Part shown: positions 9,012 to 18,380 of the stretch, piece after piece | How positions within the stretch are numbered: position 1 is the stretch's first letter | How the letters are laid out: every line of letters starts with the position of its first letter | From: Clostridia bacterium | Lineage (GTDB): Bacteria > Bacillota > Clostridia > Christensenellales > CAG-138 | Length of the DNA stretch: 64,000 bases | Assembly (NCBI GenBank): GCA_017428025.1 | Contig: JAFRRO010000049.1 | Span: 1 to 64,000 of the forward strand | Reading direction: 5' to 3' | Notes under the pieces: generated by a model | The model's database searches: none | The model's input: the letters and a program-made list of their open reading frames with translations, nothing else | What the model was told of the DNA's origin: nothing | Program-made: the position numbers and the translations under genes

Positions 9012-10775
9012 ATGCAAGGTACTATCGTAAAGGTTTCGGGACCTTTGATCGTCGCAAGCGGCATGGCGGACGTACAGATGTTCGACGTCGTCCGTGTTTC
9101 GGACAAGCACCTGATCGGTGAAGTCATCGAACTGCGCGAGGACAAGGCGTCCATTCAGGTATACGAAGAAACCGGCGGCATCGGCCCCGGCGAACCGGTC
9201 GTTTCCACCGGCGCGCCGCTTTCGGTCGAGCTTGCGCCCGGTTTGATCGAATCGATCTACGACGGCATCCAGCGTCCCTTGAACAAGATCCGCGAGCAGG
9301 CGGGCGACCGCATCACCCGCGGCATCATGGTCGACGCGCTGGATCACGAAAAGCTTTGGAACTTCGTTCCGGTCGCAAAGGTCGGCGACGAGCTCAAAGG
9401 CGGCGACATCCTCGGCACGGTGCAGGAGACCGAAGCGGTCCTGCACAAGGTCATGGTCCCGCCGAACGTTTCCGGCACGCTCACTTGGATCTTTTCGGGC
9501 GAAGCGAACATCGTCACGCCGATCGCGCGCCTTGAGAAGGACGGCAAAACGGTCGAGCTGCCGATGCTGCAGAAATGGCCGGTCAGAAAGGGCAGACCGT
9601 ACGCCGAAAAGCTCGCGCCGAACGAGCCGATGGTCACCGGTCAGCGCGTCATCGATACGCTGTTCCCGGTCGCGAAGGGCGGCGTCGCCGCGGTTCCCGG
9701 TCCGTTCGGAAGCGGTAAGACGGTCGTGCAGCATCAGCTCGCGAAGTGGGCGGACGCGGACATCATCGTCTACGTCGGCTGCGGCGAGCGCGGCAACGAG
9801 ATGACCGACGTTCTGATGGAGTTCCCGGAACTGAAGGATCCGCGCACCGGACTGTCGCTGATGAAGCGCACCGTGCTGATCGCGAACACGTCCGACATGC
9901 CGGTTGCGGCGCGCGAAGCATCCATCTATACGGGCATCACGATCGCGGAGTATTTCCGCGACATGGGCTATAAGGTCGCGATCATGGCGGACTCCACGAG
10001 CCGCTGGGCGGAGGCGCTGCGCGAAATGTCCGGCCGCCTCGAAGAGATGCCCGGCGAAGAAGGCTATCCGGCGTATCTGTCCTCGCGTCTTGCGGAGTTC
10101 TACGAGCGCGCGGGCTGCGTCAAAACGCTCGGCAGCGAAGGCAGAACCGGCGCGGTCACGGCGATCGGCGCGGTTTCCCCTCCGGGCGGCGATATCTCCG
10201 AACCGGTCTCGCAGGCGACGCTGCGCATCGTCAAGGTGTACTGGGGACTTTCCTCCAAGCTCGCCTATGCGCGTCACTTCCCGGCGATCGACTGGCTGCA
10301 GTCCTATTCGCTGTATCAGGATCGCCTGTCTCCGTGGTTCAATCAGCAGGTGAACAGCGAGTGGTCGAGCCTCGTCTCCCGCACGATGCATCTGCTGCAG
10401 ATCGAGAGCGAACTCGACGAGATCGTTCGTCTGGTCGGTATCGACGCGCTGTCCTTCAAGGACCGTCTGACGCTCGAAGCCGCCAGAAGCATCCGCGAGG
10501 ACTATCTGCACCAGAACGCGTTCCACGAGGTCGACACCTATACTTCGCCGAAGAAGCAGTTCATGATGCTCAAGGCGATCATGACCAACTACGAAAAGAA
10601 TCTCGAAGCGCTGGAGCAGGACGCATCGTTCCGCGCGCTGCTTTCGCTTCCGGTGCGTGAGCGCATCGGTCGTCTGAAGTACGTTCCGGAAACCGAAGCG
10701 GAGACCGAATTCAATGCGATCATGAAGGATATGACCGAACAGATCACGACGCTGACGGAAGGAGGACAGTTCTGA
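9012..10775 (+). CDS. ntpA: V-type ATP synthase catalytic subunit A
   Basis: Catalytic subunit of the hexameric head; hydrolyses or makes ATP. 587 residues, usual length. Order of domains: N-terminal beta-barrel, the non-homologous insert characteristic of A subunits (about 110-190), the nucleotide-binding domain with Walker A GPFGSGKT at about 230-237 and the GERGNEM catalytic glutamate segment, then the [21 protein letters not shown] stretch and a helical C-terminus. Overlaps the B gene by one base (TGATG). Three copies alternate with subunit B. Confidence 0.98.
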   Translation: MQGTIVKVSGPLIVASGMADVQMFDVVRVSDKHLIGEVIELREDKASIQVYEETGGIGPGEPVVSTGAPLSVELAPGLIESIYDGIQRPLNKIREQAGDRITRGIMVDALDHEKLWNFVPVAKVGDELKGGDILGTVQETEAVLHKVMVPPNVSGTLTWIFSGEANIVTPIARLEKDGKTVELPMLQKWPVRKGRPYAEKLAPNEPMVTGQRVIDTLFPVAKGGVAAVPGPFGSGKTVVQHQLAKWADADIIVYVGCGERGNEMTDVLMEFPELKDPRTGLSLMKRTVLIANTSDMPVAAREASIYTGITIAEYFRDMGYKVAIMADSTSRWAEALREMSGRLEEMPGEEGYPAYLSSRLAEFYERAGCVKTLGSEGRTGAVTAIGAVSPPGGDISEPVSQATLRIVKVYWGLSSKLAYARHFPAIDWLQSYSLYQDRLSPWFNQQVNSEWSSLVSRTMHLLQIESELDEIVRLVGIDALSFKDRLTLEAARSIREDYLHQNAFHEVDTYTSPKKQFMMLKAIMTNYEKNLEALEQDASFRALLSLPVRERIGRLKYVPETEAETEFNAIMKDMTEQITTLTEGGQF

Positions 10776-12151
10776 TGCGTAAAGAATATCGAACCATTTC
10801 CGAGGTCGTCGGACCGCTGATGCTGGTCAAGGACGTCGAGGGCGTCAAGTATGACGAGCTCGTCGAGATCGAACAGGCGGACGGCGCGATCCGCCGCGGC
10901 AGAGTCCTCGAAATCAACGGCGACAAAGCCATGGTACAGCTGTTCGAAGGCTCGCAGGGACTGCGGATCTCCGACAGCAAAGCGCGGTTCCTCGGTCACT
11001 CCATCGAACTGGACGTTGCGCCGGACATGCTCGGCCGCGTCTTCGACGGCATGGGCAAGCCGAAGGACGGCGGTCCCGCGCTGATCGCGGAAAAGCATCT
11101 GGACATCAACGGCACGGCCATGAACCCCGCGGCGCGCGACTACCCGTCCGAGTTCATTCAGACCGGCATTTCCGCAATCGACGGTCTTAACACGCTCGTC
11201 CGCGGACAGAAGCTGCCCGTGTTCTCCGGCAGCGGTCTGCCGCACGCAAATCTTGCGGCGCAGATCGCGCGTCAGGCGCGCGTTCTTGGCAGCGATGAAA
11301 AGTTCGCGGTCGTGTTCGCCGCCGTCGGCATCACGTTTGAGGAAGCGGACTTCTTCATCAGCGACTTCCGTCAGACCGGCGCAATCGAGCGTACCGTTAC
11401 GTTCATCAACTTGGCGAACGATCCGGCGATCGAGCGTATTTCCACGCCGCGTATGGCGATCACCGCCGCCGAATATCTTGCGTACGATCTCGGCATGCAC
11501 GTGCTCGTCATCATCACGGACATCACGAACTACGCAGAGGCTTTGCGTGAGGTTTCCGCCGCGCGCAAAGAGGTCCCCGGACGCCGCGGCTATCCCGGCT
11601 ACATGTACACCGACCTTGCAACGATGTACGAACGCGCGGGCCGTATCCGCGGCAACAAGGGCTCGATCACGATGATCCCGATCCTGTCGATGCCGGAAGA
11701 CGACGTCACGCACCCGATCCCGGACCTGACCGGCTACATCACCGAAGGACAGATCATTCTGTCCCGCGATCTGTACCGCAAAGGTCTGACGCCGCCGATC
11801 AACGTTCTGCCGTCGCTGTCCCGTCTGAAGGACAAGGGTATCGGCAAGGGCAAGACGCGCGAGGACCATGCGGACACGATGAACCAGCTCTTCTCGGCTT
11901 ATTCCCGCGGCAAGGAAGCAAAGGAACTCGCGGTCATTCTCGGCGACGCGGCGCTGTCCGATACGGATAAGCTGTACGCGAAGTTTGCGGACGCGTTCGA
12001 AGCGGAGTATGTTTCGCAGGGCTATTACACCAACCGTTCGATCGAGGAGACGCTGAACCTCGGCTGGAAGCTGCTCGGCATCCTTCCGAAGTCGGAACTC
12101 AAACGTATCAGAGACGCATACATCGAAAAATACTATCCCGAGGAGGCTTAA
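10775..12151 (+). CDS. ntpB: V-type ATP synthase regulatory subunit B
   Basis: Non-catalytic nucleotide-binding subunit that alternates with A in the head. 458 residues, the standard length. The P-loop position reads [19 protein letters not shown], that is, without a canonical GxxxxGKT, which is the normal B-subunit state. Other family segments are [17 protein letters not shown], the [40 protein letters not shown] region (very highly conserved) and [12 protein letters not shown]. It shares one base with ntpA and is followed by ntpD after 3 nt. Confidence 0.98.
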   Translation: MRKEYRTISEVVGPLMLVKDVEGVKYDELVEIEQADGAIRRGRVLEINGDKAMVQLFEGSQGLRISDSKARFLGHSIELDVAPDMLGRVFDGMGKPKDGGPALIAEKHLDINGTAMNPAARDYPSEFIQTGISAIDGLNTLVRGQKLPVFSGSGLPHANLAAQIARQARVLGSDEKFAVVFAAVGITFEEADFFISDFRQTGAIERTVTFINLANDPAIERISTPRMAITAAEYLAYDLGMHVLVIITDITNYAEALREVSAARKEVPGRRGYPGYMYTDLATMYERAGRIRGNKGSITMIPILSMPEDDVTHPIPDLTGYITEGQIILSRDLYRKGLTPPINVLPSLSRLKDKGIGKGKTREDHADTMNQLFSAYSRGKEAKELAVILGDAALSDTDKLYAKFADAFEAEYVSQGYYTNRSIEETLNLGWKLLGILPKSELKRIRDAYIEKYYPEEA

Positions 12152-12154
12152 TCC

Positions 12155-12781
12155 GTGGCGCTGCAGTATAAGCCCACGCGAATGGAGCTCAGCAACCTGA
12201 AGAAACGCAGGACGGTTGCCATTCGCGGACACAAAATGATGAAGGACAAACGCGACGAGCTGGTACGCCGCTTCATCATCCTTGCGCGCAAAAACAAATC
12301 GCTGCGGGTGGAAATGGAGAAGAAGCTCGGCGAGGCAATGCAGAACTTCGTCCTCGCCCGCGCGATGATGAGCGGCAACGAGGTCGAGGAAGCCCTGCTG
12401 TATCCGGCGCGCGCGATCGGCATCGAAATGGGAAAACAGAACATTCTATCGATTCCGGTGCCGAAGCTTTCGCTCGAAACGCAGGACGGATTCGTCTATC
12501 CCTACGGCTTTGCGACGACCGGCGCTGACCTCGACGGCGCGGTGCAGGCGCTTGCGGAGATTCTGCCGCTGATGCTTGAACTGGCCGAAGTCGAAAAGGC
12601 GACGAGCCGCCTTGCGGACGAGATCGAAAAGACGCGACGCCGCGTCAACGCGCTCGAATACGTCATGATCCCGCAGTTCGACGAAGCGATCCATGACATC
12701 CAGATGAAGCTCGAGGAGAACGAGCGCGGCAATACGTCGCGGCTCATGAAGACCAAGGAGATGCTCGCAAAGGAAGCATGA
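12155..12781 (+). CDS. ntpD: V-type ATP synthase subunit D (central rotor shaft)
   Basis: Forms the long coiled-coil axle that turns within the A3B3 head. 208 residues with heptad-rich N- and C-terminal helices and a short middle domain. The opening PTRMELSNLKKRRTVAIRGHKMMKDKRDEL is a well-known family signature, and the C-terminal RRVNALEYVMIPQFDEAIHDI matches the other long helix. The start is GTG at 12155, 5 nt after GAGGAGG overlapping the ntpB stop region. Last gene of the ATPase cluster; its stop overlaps the QueG-like gene by ATGA, so that gene is in the same operon. Confidence 0.95.
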   Translation: MALQYKPTRMELSNLKKRRTVAIRGHKMMKDKRDELVRRFIILARKNKSLRVEMEKKLGEAMQNFVLARAMMSGNEVEEALLYPARAIGIEMGKQNILSIPVPKLSLETQDGFVYPYGFATTGADLDGAVQALAEILPLMLELAEVEKATSRLADEIEKTRRRVNALEYVMIPQFDEAIHDIQMKLEENERGNTSRLMKTKEMLAKEA

Positions 12782-13830
12782 CGGACGTATTCGCGCTTGC
12801 AAAAGAAGCGGGCTTTCGGGAGAGCTTTCTGCTTCCCGTCAACCCCTATACGGACTGGACACGCCATCGCAACGATGGCGTGTTTCATCCGAACGCAAAT
12901 CCTTTGGCGGGCGATCCGCAGGAAGCGTACCCGTGGGCGAACGCCGTACTGATCTGCGTACTGCCGTATACGCCGTACACGGATGAAACGCTCGTCGCGT
13001 CCTACTATCCGGCGTCCAACCAAGGCTATCACGCGATGAAGCGCCTGCTGTCCCTGCTGAAGGAAGCGGGTATTCACGCCGAACGCGCCGAAACGCCGTA
13101 TCGCGAGCAGCTTGCGTCGTATGGCATCGGCTCGCGCATGGACAATCAGCTGCTGTATCTGGAACCGTACGGGACCTATCTCAATCTGCAGGGCGCCGTG
13201 CTGGCTTTGCCGGAGCCGGTTCCGTATACGCCGCGGCGCGAACCGCAGGAGGTCTGCGACCATTGCGGGCTGTGCAAAACGGTCTGCTTCGGCGCGATCC
13301 TCGGCGATTACGCGTTCGACTGGACGCGCTGCGTCCACACCTATCTCGAGGGCGATTCGATTCCCGAAGACGCGATGGCGTGGATGCCGTCGCTGCTCGG
13401 CTGTATGCGCTGTCAGGCGGTCTGTCCGAAGAATCCGAAAAACGCGGTCCCGATCCCCGAACACGTCAGAGAAACGCTCGATCCGGTTGCGATCCTGAAG
13501 GGCAACCGGCGGGAGGCGGGGGAGCTGATCGGCAAAAACCTTGCCGGTCCGAACCGGCTTTTGCGGCAGGCGATCGTGCTTGCGGCAAACCGCGGCAGAA
13601 CGGATGCGCTCCCGTATCTTCTGAAACTGCGCGAAACCGACGGCGAGCGATTTTCGGGCGAACTCGATTATGCAATTTCCCTCTTGCAAAATGAATCGAA
13701 TGCGGCTATAATGAATTGTCGCACTAAGCGGGGAGATAGCGGTGCCCTGAACTCGCAATCCGCTACAGCGAGGCTGAACTCCCGTCCCGAGGTCAATTGT
13801 TGTGAGGTCGGTCTCAATACGGAACGCTGA
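12778..13830 (+). CDS. QueG-like double 4Fe-4S protein; frame runs on into the SRP RNA gene
   Basis: Related to epoxyqueuosine reductase, with an N-terminal cobalamin-type fold and a ferredoxin-like segment: CDHCGLCKTVC at about 160-170 and CMRCQAVCP at about 205-213 bind two 4Fe-4S clusters. It is shorter and more divergent than true QueG, so the substrate is uncertain. The recognisable protein ends near residue 307 (AISLLQNE). After that the frame passes through the promoter and first 110 nt of the SRP RNA before stopping at 13830. The last 40 residues are therefore probably not a conserved domain; the natural stop may have been lost. Overlaps ntpD by 4 nt. Confidence 0.75.
   Translation: MTDVFALAKEAGFRESFLLPVNPYTDWTRHRNDGVFHPNANPLAGDPQEAYPWANAVLICVLPYTPYTDETLVASYYPASNQGYHAMKRLLSLLKEAGIHAERAETPYREQLASYGIGSRMDNQLLYLEPYGTYLNLQGAVLALPEPVPYTPRREPQEVCDHCGLCKTVCFGAILGDYAFDWTRCVHTYLEGDSIPEDAMAWMPSLLGCMRCQAVCPKNPKNAVPIPEHVRETLDPVAILKGNRREAGELIGKNLAGPNRLLRQAIVLAANRGRTDALPYLLKLRETDGERFSGELDYAISLLQNESNAAIMNCRTKRGDSGALNSQSATARLNSRPEVNCCEVGLNTER
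13684..13712 (+). promoter_or_regulatory. Promoter of the SRP RNA, embedded in the QueG-like frame
   Basis: TTGCAA (13684-13689), 17 bp, TATAAT (13707-13712). The predicted start at about 13718-13719 coincides with the first base of the closing helix of the RNA. The promoter is inside the upstream open frame. Confidence 0.85.
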
Positions 13831-13988
13831 TGTGCGGGTCCCGTGCAATCGCACGCCGTGAACCGTGTCAGGTCCTGACGGAAGCAGCACTAAGCGGAAT
13901 GTACGATGTGCCGCGGGGTTACCTGCGCGGAGTCACCGGTTGAGAGCCCACTCGGAGCAAGCGGTCGAAGGACGGGTGTGCGATCTTC
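13718..13988 (+). ncRNA. ffs: Signal recognition particle RNA, large Bacillus-type with Alu domain
   Basis: Scaffold of the signal recognition particle; binds Ffh and targets ribosomes making membrane proteins to FtsY. The Ffh-binding domain IV is explicit at 13867-13890 (GTCAGGTCC, apical loop, GGAAGCAGCAC with the asymmetric and symmetric loops). The 5' end GTCGCAC (13718-13724) pairs with GTGCGAT (13978-13984), closing a molecule of roughly 270 nt. The first 100 nt, starting GCACTAAGCGGGGAGATAGCGGTGCCC, form the Alu-like domain seen in large Firmicutes SRP RNAs. Followed within 10 nt by an intrinsic terminator. Confidence 0.93.
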
Positions 13989-13992
13989 AAAC

Positions 13993-14035
13993 AAAAAAAG
14001 GACTGTAAAGAACGAATCTTTACAGTCCTTTTTGC
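13993..14035. terminator. Bidirectional terminator between SRP RNA and tmk
   Basis: Perfect 13-bp stem AAGGACTGTAAAG / CTTTACAGTCCTT (13998-14010 and 14018-14030) with a 7-nt loop. It has a T run on the right for the SRP RNA and an A run on the left that becomes a T run for the minus-strand tmk transcript. Confidence 0.92.
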
Positions 14036-14040
14036 TTGCC

Positions 14041-14706
14041 TCAGAACAGCGTTTCGTCCACAACCTGAAGAACCCGTCCGGCGATCACGTCGATCGGCAG
14101 CAGCGCGCCGTGTTCCATGCAGTTGATCAGCCTGACGTTCGGGATGCGCTGCGCGTATTCGGCGTATTTTTTGCGGGCGCGCGCCTGGATCGAATCGATG
14201 CTCTCATAGACGTCGCGCGCATTGCCGATGTAGTCGCGAAAGCCCTTTTTGTCCACGTTGTTTGCGGCGTCCTCTGTGTCCATGTCAAGCACCAGATGCA
14301 GGTCTGGCACGGGGATGCCGAAGTGTTTGTGCTCGAGCTCCAGACAGAAATCGAGAATGTCCGGCTTGCCGAGATCGATGTCGCGGATGCTCTGATAGAC
14401 GGCGTTCGAAAGTACATAGCGGTTGATCAGCAGTACGTCATATCCGGAATAATCGAGGTTTCTGAACGCCTCGAACCGGTCGAGCGCAAACCACAGCGCC
14501 ATGCTCTTACCGTCGACGGTGTTCGCGGCAATGCCGTCCTTTGCGGACAGATACCGTCCCACGAGATCGCCGAAGAACGTATCGTACATGGGGAAGGAGA
14601 TCTCCCAAACGGAGAGACCACGCGCTTTCAATGCGTCGGAAAGCCGCTGCATCTGCACGCTTTTGCCGGTTCCGTCGATGCCCTCGAATGCGATGATCTT
14701 TGTCAT
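14041..14706 (-). CDS. tmk: Thymidylate kinase
   Basis: Phosphorylates dTMP to dTDP for DNA synthesis. The 221-residue protein begins with the P-loop EGIDGTGKS at about 8-16 and carries the conserved ALWFALDRFEAF helix (DR-type dTMP-binding motif) and LLINRYVLSNAVYQS, the equivalent of the DRYxxSxxAYQ motif. It starts inside the stop of dapL (ATGA) on the minus strand, so dapL and tmk form a two-gene operon that ends at the shared terminator. The sequence is somewhat divergent from E. coli Tmk but motif order and length agree. Confidence 0.9.
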   Translation of the reverse strand: MTKIIAFEGIDGTGKSVQMQRLSDALKARGLSVWEISFPMYDTFFGDLVGRYLSAKDGIAANTVDGKSMALWFALDRFEAFRNLDYSGYDVLLINRYVLSNAVYQSIRDIDLGKPDILDFCLELEHKHFGIPVPDLHLVLDMDTEDAANNVDKKGFRDYIGNARDVYESIDSIQARARKKYAEYAQRIPNVRLINCMEHGALLPIDVIAGRVLQVVDETLF

Positions 14707-15932
14707 GCCTTGCCTCCCTTGATGCGCTCCATCGCGCGGATCGTGTTCTCGCGCGTCGCAAACGCGGTCATGCGGAAGTATCCTTCGCCGGCCTTGCCGA
14801 AGCCCGCGCCCGGCGTGCCGATGATGTGGCAGCGATCGAGAAGCTCGTCATAGAATGCCCAGCTGTCGCCGCCGGGGACCTTGATCCATACGTACGGCGC
14901 GTTCTGTCCGCCGTAGACCGTGTAGCCCGCCGCTTCCAGAGACGTGCGGATGATGCGCGCGTTCTCCATGTAGTAATCCACGGTGTTCATGATTTCCGCA
15001 TACCCTTCGTTGTACGCCGCGGCGGCGCCGACCTGCGTGATGTAGGCAACGCCGTTGAACTTCGTCGAGATGCGTCTTGCCCAAAGATCCTTGAGATGTA
15101 CCTGTTCGCCGGTCTCGTCGCGGTAGACCAGATCCTTCGGCACCACGGTGTAGGCGCAGCGCGTGCCGGTGAAGCCTGCCGTCTTGCTCATCGAGCGAAA
15201 CTCGACCGCGCAGGTGCGCGCGCCGTCGATCTCGTAGATCGAATGCGGAAGCTTGGGATCGCGGATGTACGCCTCGTACGCGGAATCATAAAGCAGCAGC
15301 GTGCCGGTGCGGTTGCAGTAATCGACAAAGATCTTGAGCTGTTCATGGTTGAGCGTTGCGCCGGTCGGGTTGTTCGGGTAGCAGAGATAGATGACGTCGA
15401 CCGGCTCCTTCGGGAGCTCCGGCACAAAGTCGTTTTCCGCCGTCGCGGGCAGATACGTGATGTTTGCATAGCCGCCCTTCACGGGATCGAACGCGCCGCT
15501 TCTGCCGCCCATGACGTTCGTATCGACATAGACGGGGTAGACGGGATCGAGCACCGCGATCCGCGCGTTTCTCGAAAACAGCTCCTGGAAGTTGCCGACG
15601 TCGCACTTCGCACCGTCCGAAACGAAGATTTCGTCCTGCGAAACGGGAATACCGCGCAGCAGATAATCGCGGCGGTGAATCGCCTCGCGCAAAAACTCGT
15701 AGCCGAAGTCCGGCGCATAGCCGTGAAACGTCTCCGCATGTCCCATCTCCTCGACGGCGCGGTGCATGGCGGCGATGACGGCGGGCACGAGCGGCTGTGT
15801 GACGTCGCCAATGCCCATGCGGATGATGTCCGCATCCGGATGCGTTTCGGCATAGGCGCGGGCACGCTTGCCGACCTCATAGAACAGGTAATTTCCCTGC
15901 AGATTCCGATAATCCCCGTTTGCGATAAACAT
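14703..15932 (-). CDS. dapL: LL-diaminopimelate aminotransferase
   Basis: PLP enzyme that converts tetrahydrodipicolinate straight to LL-diaminopimelate using glutamate, giving precursor for lysine and peptidoglycan. About 409 residues. Family segments are INGDYRNLQGNYLFYEV-type opening (here ANGDYRNLQGNYLFYEVG), IRMGIGDVTQPL, the FVSDGAKCDVGN motif, CYPNNPTGATL, and the PLP lysine in MSKTAGFTGTR. I start at MFIANG (15932) because GGAGG lies 7 nt upstream; the in-frame ATG five codons earlier actually contains that GGAGG. It has its own promoter on the minus strand. Confidence 0.96.
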   Translation of the reverse strand: MFIANGDYRNLQGNYLFYEVGKRARAYAETHPDADIIRMGIGDVTQPLVPAVIAAMHRAVEEMGHAETFHGYAPDFGYEFLREAIHRRDYLLRGIPVSQDEIFVSDGAKCDVGNFQELFSRNARIAVLDPVYPVYVDTNVMGGRSGAFDPVKGGYANITYLPATAENDFVPELPKEPVDVIYLCYPNNPTGATLNHEQLKIFVDYCNRTGTLLLYDSAYEAYIRDPKLPHSIYEIDGARTCAVEFRSMSKTAGFTGTRCAYTVVPKDLVYRDETGEQVHLKDLWARRISTKFNGVAYITQVGAAAAYNEGYAEIMNTVDYYMENARIIRTSLEAAGYTVYGGQNAPYVWIKVPGGDSWAFYDELLDRCHIIGTPGAGFGKAGEGYFRMTAFATRENTIRAMERIKGGKA

Positions 15933-15960
15933 AGCGGTTCCTCCCATAAAAATTCAGTTT

Positions 15961-15989
15961 ATTATAGCATATCCCAAACGCATCGGCAA
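15961..15989 (-). promoter_or_regulatory. Sigma-A promoter of dapL-tmk
   Basis: On the minus strand: TTGCCG (15989-15984), 17 bp, TATAAT (15966-15961), about 28 bp before the dapL start. Confidence 0.8.
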
Positions 15990-16089
15990 GATGATTCTGT
16001 AAGATGCCGTCGGGACCGGACGAGACGCCGCAATCGGAATCGGATCGATTCGAATTCTGTTGGGAAAAACCGTCTGCGCTTCGTGCCGG

Positions 16090-16124
16090 TTCGCCGAACA
16101 TACACCGGTATATCCGAATACAAT
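16090..16124 (+). promoter_or_regulatory. Candidate Spo0A-activated promoter of the spoIIE operon
   Basis: A -10 like TACAAT (16119-16124) sits 6 nt before the spoIIE ATG. There is no good -35. Instead TTCGCCGAACA (16090-16100) overlaps that position and matches the 0A box TTTGTCGAAAA at 8 of 11 bases, as at known Spo0A-activated sigma-A promoters. The site is also a short palindrome. Prediction only. Confidence 0.4.
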
Positions 16125-16130
16125 ACGGGC

Positions 16131-18380
16131 ATGGCGATCAAAGAAGGGATCAAAAAGAGAATCAAACTTGATTTGTACGAGACGTGGACCGTCCTCGGCG
16201 GATTCTTGGGAGCGCTGCTTCTGACGCGTGTGCGCATCCACGGCGCGCACATGCCGCTTGCGCTCGGGATGCTGCTCGGGTGCGCGCTTGCGGGCGTCGA
16301 ACCGTATGCCGTGCTCGGCGGAATCGTGCTCGGCGCGATGATCGAATCGCCGCCGCTCTGGCAGACGATCTGCGCCGCAATCCTGTATGTCGTCGCGCTG
16401 CGGGCTGCCGAGTGGATGAAGAAAAAGACGCCGCTGCGCGTTTCGATCCTGCTGTTTTGCGCATCGTTCCTTGCCTCGATGCCGCTGCTTGTGCGAACCG
16501 GCGCGATCGAACTGCTGTACGGCGCGGCTTCGCTTGCGATTGCCGCCGCGTTCGGCATCTGCGTCAGGCGCGTGCTGCAGTCGGCAAGGCATCTGTCCGT
16601 CGAACGGGTTCTGACGGACGCGGAACAGACGATGTTCGCACTTGTGATCGGCGCGCTTCTGCTTGCGGTTTCCGAATTGCGGTTTCTCGGCTGGTCGGCG
16701 TCGGTTACGCTCCTTCTGCTGCTGACGCAGCTGTTTGTCACGGCGCGCGGACTGTTCGGCGCGGCGGCCGGTACGCTCTGGTCGTCGCTGCTCATCCTGT
16801 ACACGAACGGCGATCCGCTGTTGATCGGCGCGGTTGCGCTCGGCGCGCTCTCCGGTACCGCGGTGCGGCGCGAAGGCAGACCGCTGACGGCGCTGATGTT
16901 CTTCTGCGCAAGCCTGCTGTTTCATACGATCCTCTCCGATGCCGCATTTGCGATGAATCTCCAGAATCTGCTGTGCGGTTCGCTGCTCTTTCTGCTGATG
17001 CCGAAACGCTGGACGGATTGGCTGCAAAGCGTCACCGACGCGTCTGCGCTGTCCGAACAGTCGATGCGAAGTGCGATAGAACGCATCGAATACGGTGCGT
17101 CGAACGAACTGATGCGCATGGGCAGACTGCTGTCCGGCTTTTCGGGGATGTTCCGCACCGCGCTGCAGGAGGAGGACGCCGTGAAGCGCTGGACGATGCA
17201 GGGCGCGTTGACCGTCTGCCGCGGATGCAAGGCGAAGGAGATCTGCTGGAAGGACGCGTATGCGATGCAGGAGGCGATCATGCAGGTTGCCGACGATGCG
17301 GCGGAGGGACGGCACGCTGTGCTGCCCGATCCGATCGATCCGGACTGCAGAAGATTCGCCGATCTGCGCGCCGCGGTGCTTTTATCCTATCAGCAGGCGC
17401 AGAACCGAAACGCCGTCTGCGAACGGGTGCGCGAGCAGACCGGTCTCATTGACCGGCAGTTTGTAGGCGCGGGCGAAGCGCTCTGCGATTATGCAAAACG
17501 GATGCGCGGCAGGGACAGGGAAACCGACCTGATGTGCGGAAGGATCCGGACGGCGCTCAAGGAAAGCGGCGTGCGCGTCGTAGCGGTCGACCGGTACGAG
17601 CTTGGCGGCACGGAAATCCTGTCGGTCTGCGTGCGACGTCCGCTGCAGCTGAAACGGTCGATCCTGCTCGAAACCTTGCGCATTGCCTGCGGGTTTCGCC
17701 TGAGGATCGTCGAGAGCGAGATCGAGCGCGATACGGTCACGATGCTGTTCGAACGGGATGCGATTCTGCACGCCTCGATGCGCGTTTCGCGCACCTGCGA
17801 TCCGCTGTCGGTCAGCGGCGACGCGACGGGCGAATGCCGTCTGATCGGCGGGCATGTGTGCTTTGCCCTGTCCGACGGCATGGGCAGCGGTCAGAGCGCG
17901 CGAGAGGAGAGCGAAGCGGCGATCGATCTGCTGTTCCGGTTGTACCACGCGGGCATGCAGCGCGAACTGATCTATGAAAACGTCAACCGATTGCTGCTTG
18001 CGCGAAGCGACACCGAGATGTACGCGACGCTCGATGCGGTGTCGATCGACCTCAATACCGGCGAAGCCGAGCTGTTGAAATACGGCGCGCCGCCGTGTTA
18101 TCTCTTGCGCGAAGGCAAAGTCAAACCGATCTTCGGCGAGGCGCTGCCCTGCGGCATCCTTGCGGAAGCCAAGCCGAGCGTGATCCGCATGAAACTCAAA
18201 CCGAACGACCGGCTCGTTCTGTGTTCGGACGGCGTGCAGGATGCGCTCAGAGACGGACCGGAGAAGACCATCCGTTCCGCGTCCGGCGCATACGAAGCGA
18301 TGGGGGACCGCATTCTCAAAGCGGCGCAGAAAAGCGGCGGATCGGATGATATGACCGTTCTGGTCATACGCGTCGCATGA
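16131..18380 (+). CDS. spoIIE: Stage II sporulation protein E (SpoIIE)
   Basis: Polar-septum phosphatase that dephosphorylates SpoIIAA and so frees sigma-F in the forespore. About 749 residues: an N-terminal region with around ten membrane segments (roughly 15-300), a central oligomerisation region with a Cys-rich patch (CRGCKAKEICW), and a C-terminal PP2C phosphatase domain with FALSDGMGSGQSAREES (metal aspartate and the SpoIIE DGMGSG signature), LDAVSIDL and the closing GGSDDMTVLVIRV. I start at the ATG after GAATACAATACGGGC. No Shine-Dalgarno is visible; the frame is open further upstream but only through non-coding sequence. It is the first gene of an operon with spoIIGA and sigE. Confidence 0.92.
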   Translation: MAIKEGIKKRIKLDLYETWTVLGGFLGALLLTRVRIHGAHMPLALGMLLGCALAGVEPYAVLGGIVLGAMIESPPLWQTICAAILYVVALRAAEWMKKKTPLRVSILLFCASFLASMPLLVRTGAIELLYGAASLAIAAAFGICVRRVLQSARHLSVERVLTDAEQTMFALVIGALLLAVSELRFLGWSASVTLLLLLTQLFVTARGLFGAAAGTLWSSLLILYTNGDPLLIGAVALGALSGTAVRREGRPLTALMFFCASLLFHTILSDAAFAMNLQNLLCGSLLFLLMPKRWTDWLQSVTDASALSEQSMRSAIERIEYGASNELMRMGRLLSGFSGMFRTALQEEDAVKRWTMQGALTVCRGCKAKEICWKDAYAMQEAIMQVADDAAEGRHAVLPDPIDPDCRRFADLRAAVLLSYQQAQNRNAVCERVREQTGLIDRQFVGAGEALCDYAKRMRGRDRETDLMCGRIRTALKESGVRVVAVDRYELGGTEILSVCVRRPLQLKRSILLETLRIACGFRLRIVESEIERDTVTMLFERDAILHASMRVSRTCDPLSVSGDATGECRLIGGHVCFALSDGMGSGQSAREESEAAIDLLFRLYHAGMQRELIYENVNRLLLARSDTEMYATLDAVSIDLNTGEAELLKYGAPPCYLLREGKVKPIFGEALPCGILAEAKPSVIRMKLKPNDRLVLCSDGVQDALRDGPEKTIRSASGAYEAMGDRILKAAQKSGGSDDMTVLVIRVA

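Noticed and set aside
8895-10526. 543-residue minus-strand frame across ATPase subunit A
   Set aside because: Shadow of a highly conserved gene in the opposite direction.
13721-13897. Direct repeat GCACTAAGCGG at 13721 and 13887 within the SRP RNA
   Set aside because: Both copies lie in segments that look normal for large SRP RNAs (start of the Alu domain and after domain IV), so the identity is likely coincidental.
14700-16130. Long N-terminal extension of the SpoIIE frame
   Set aside because: This part is antisense to dapL and shows shadow composition; SpoIIE homology starts at 16131.
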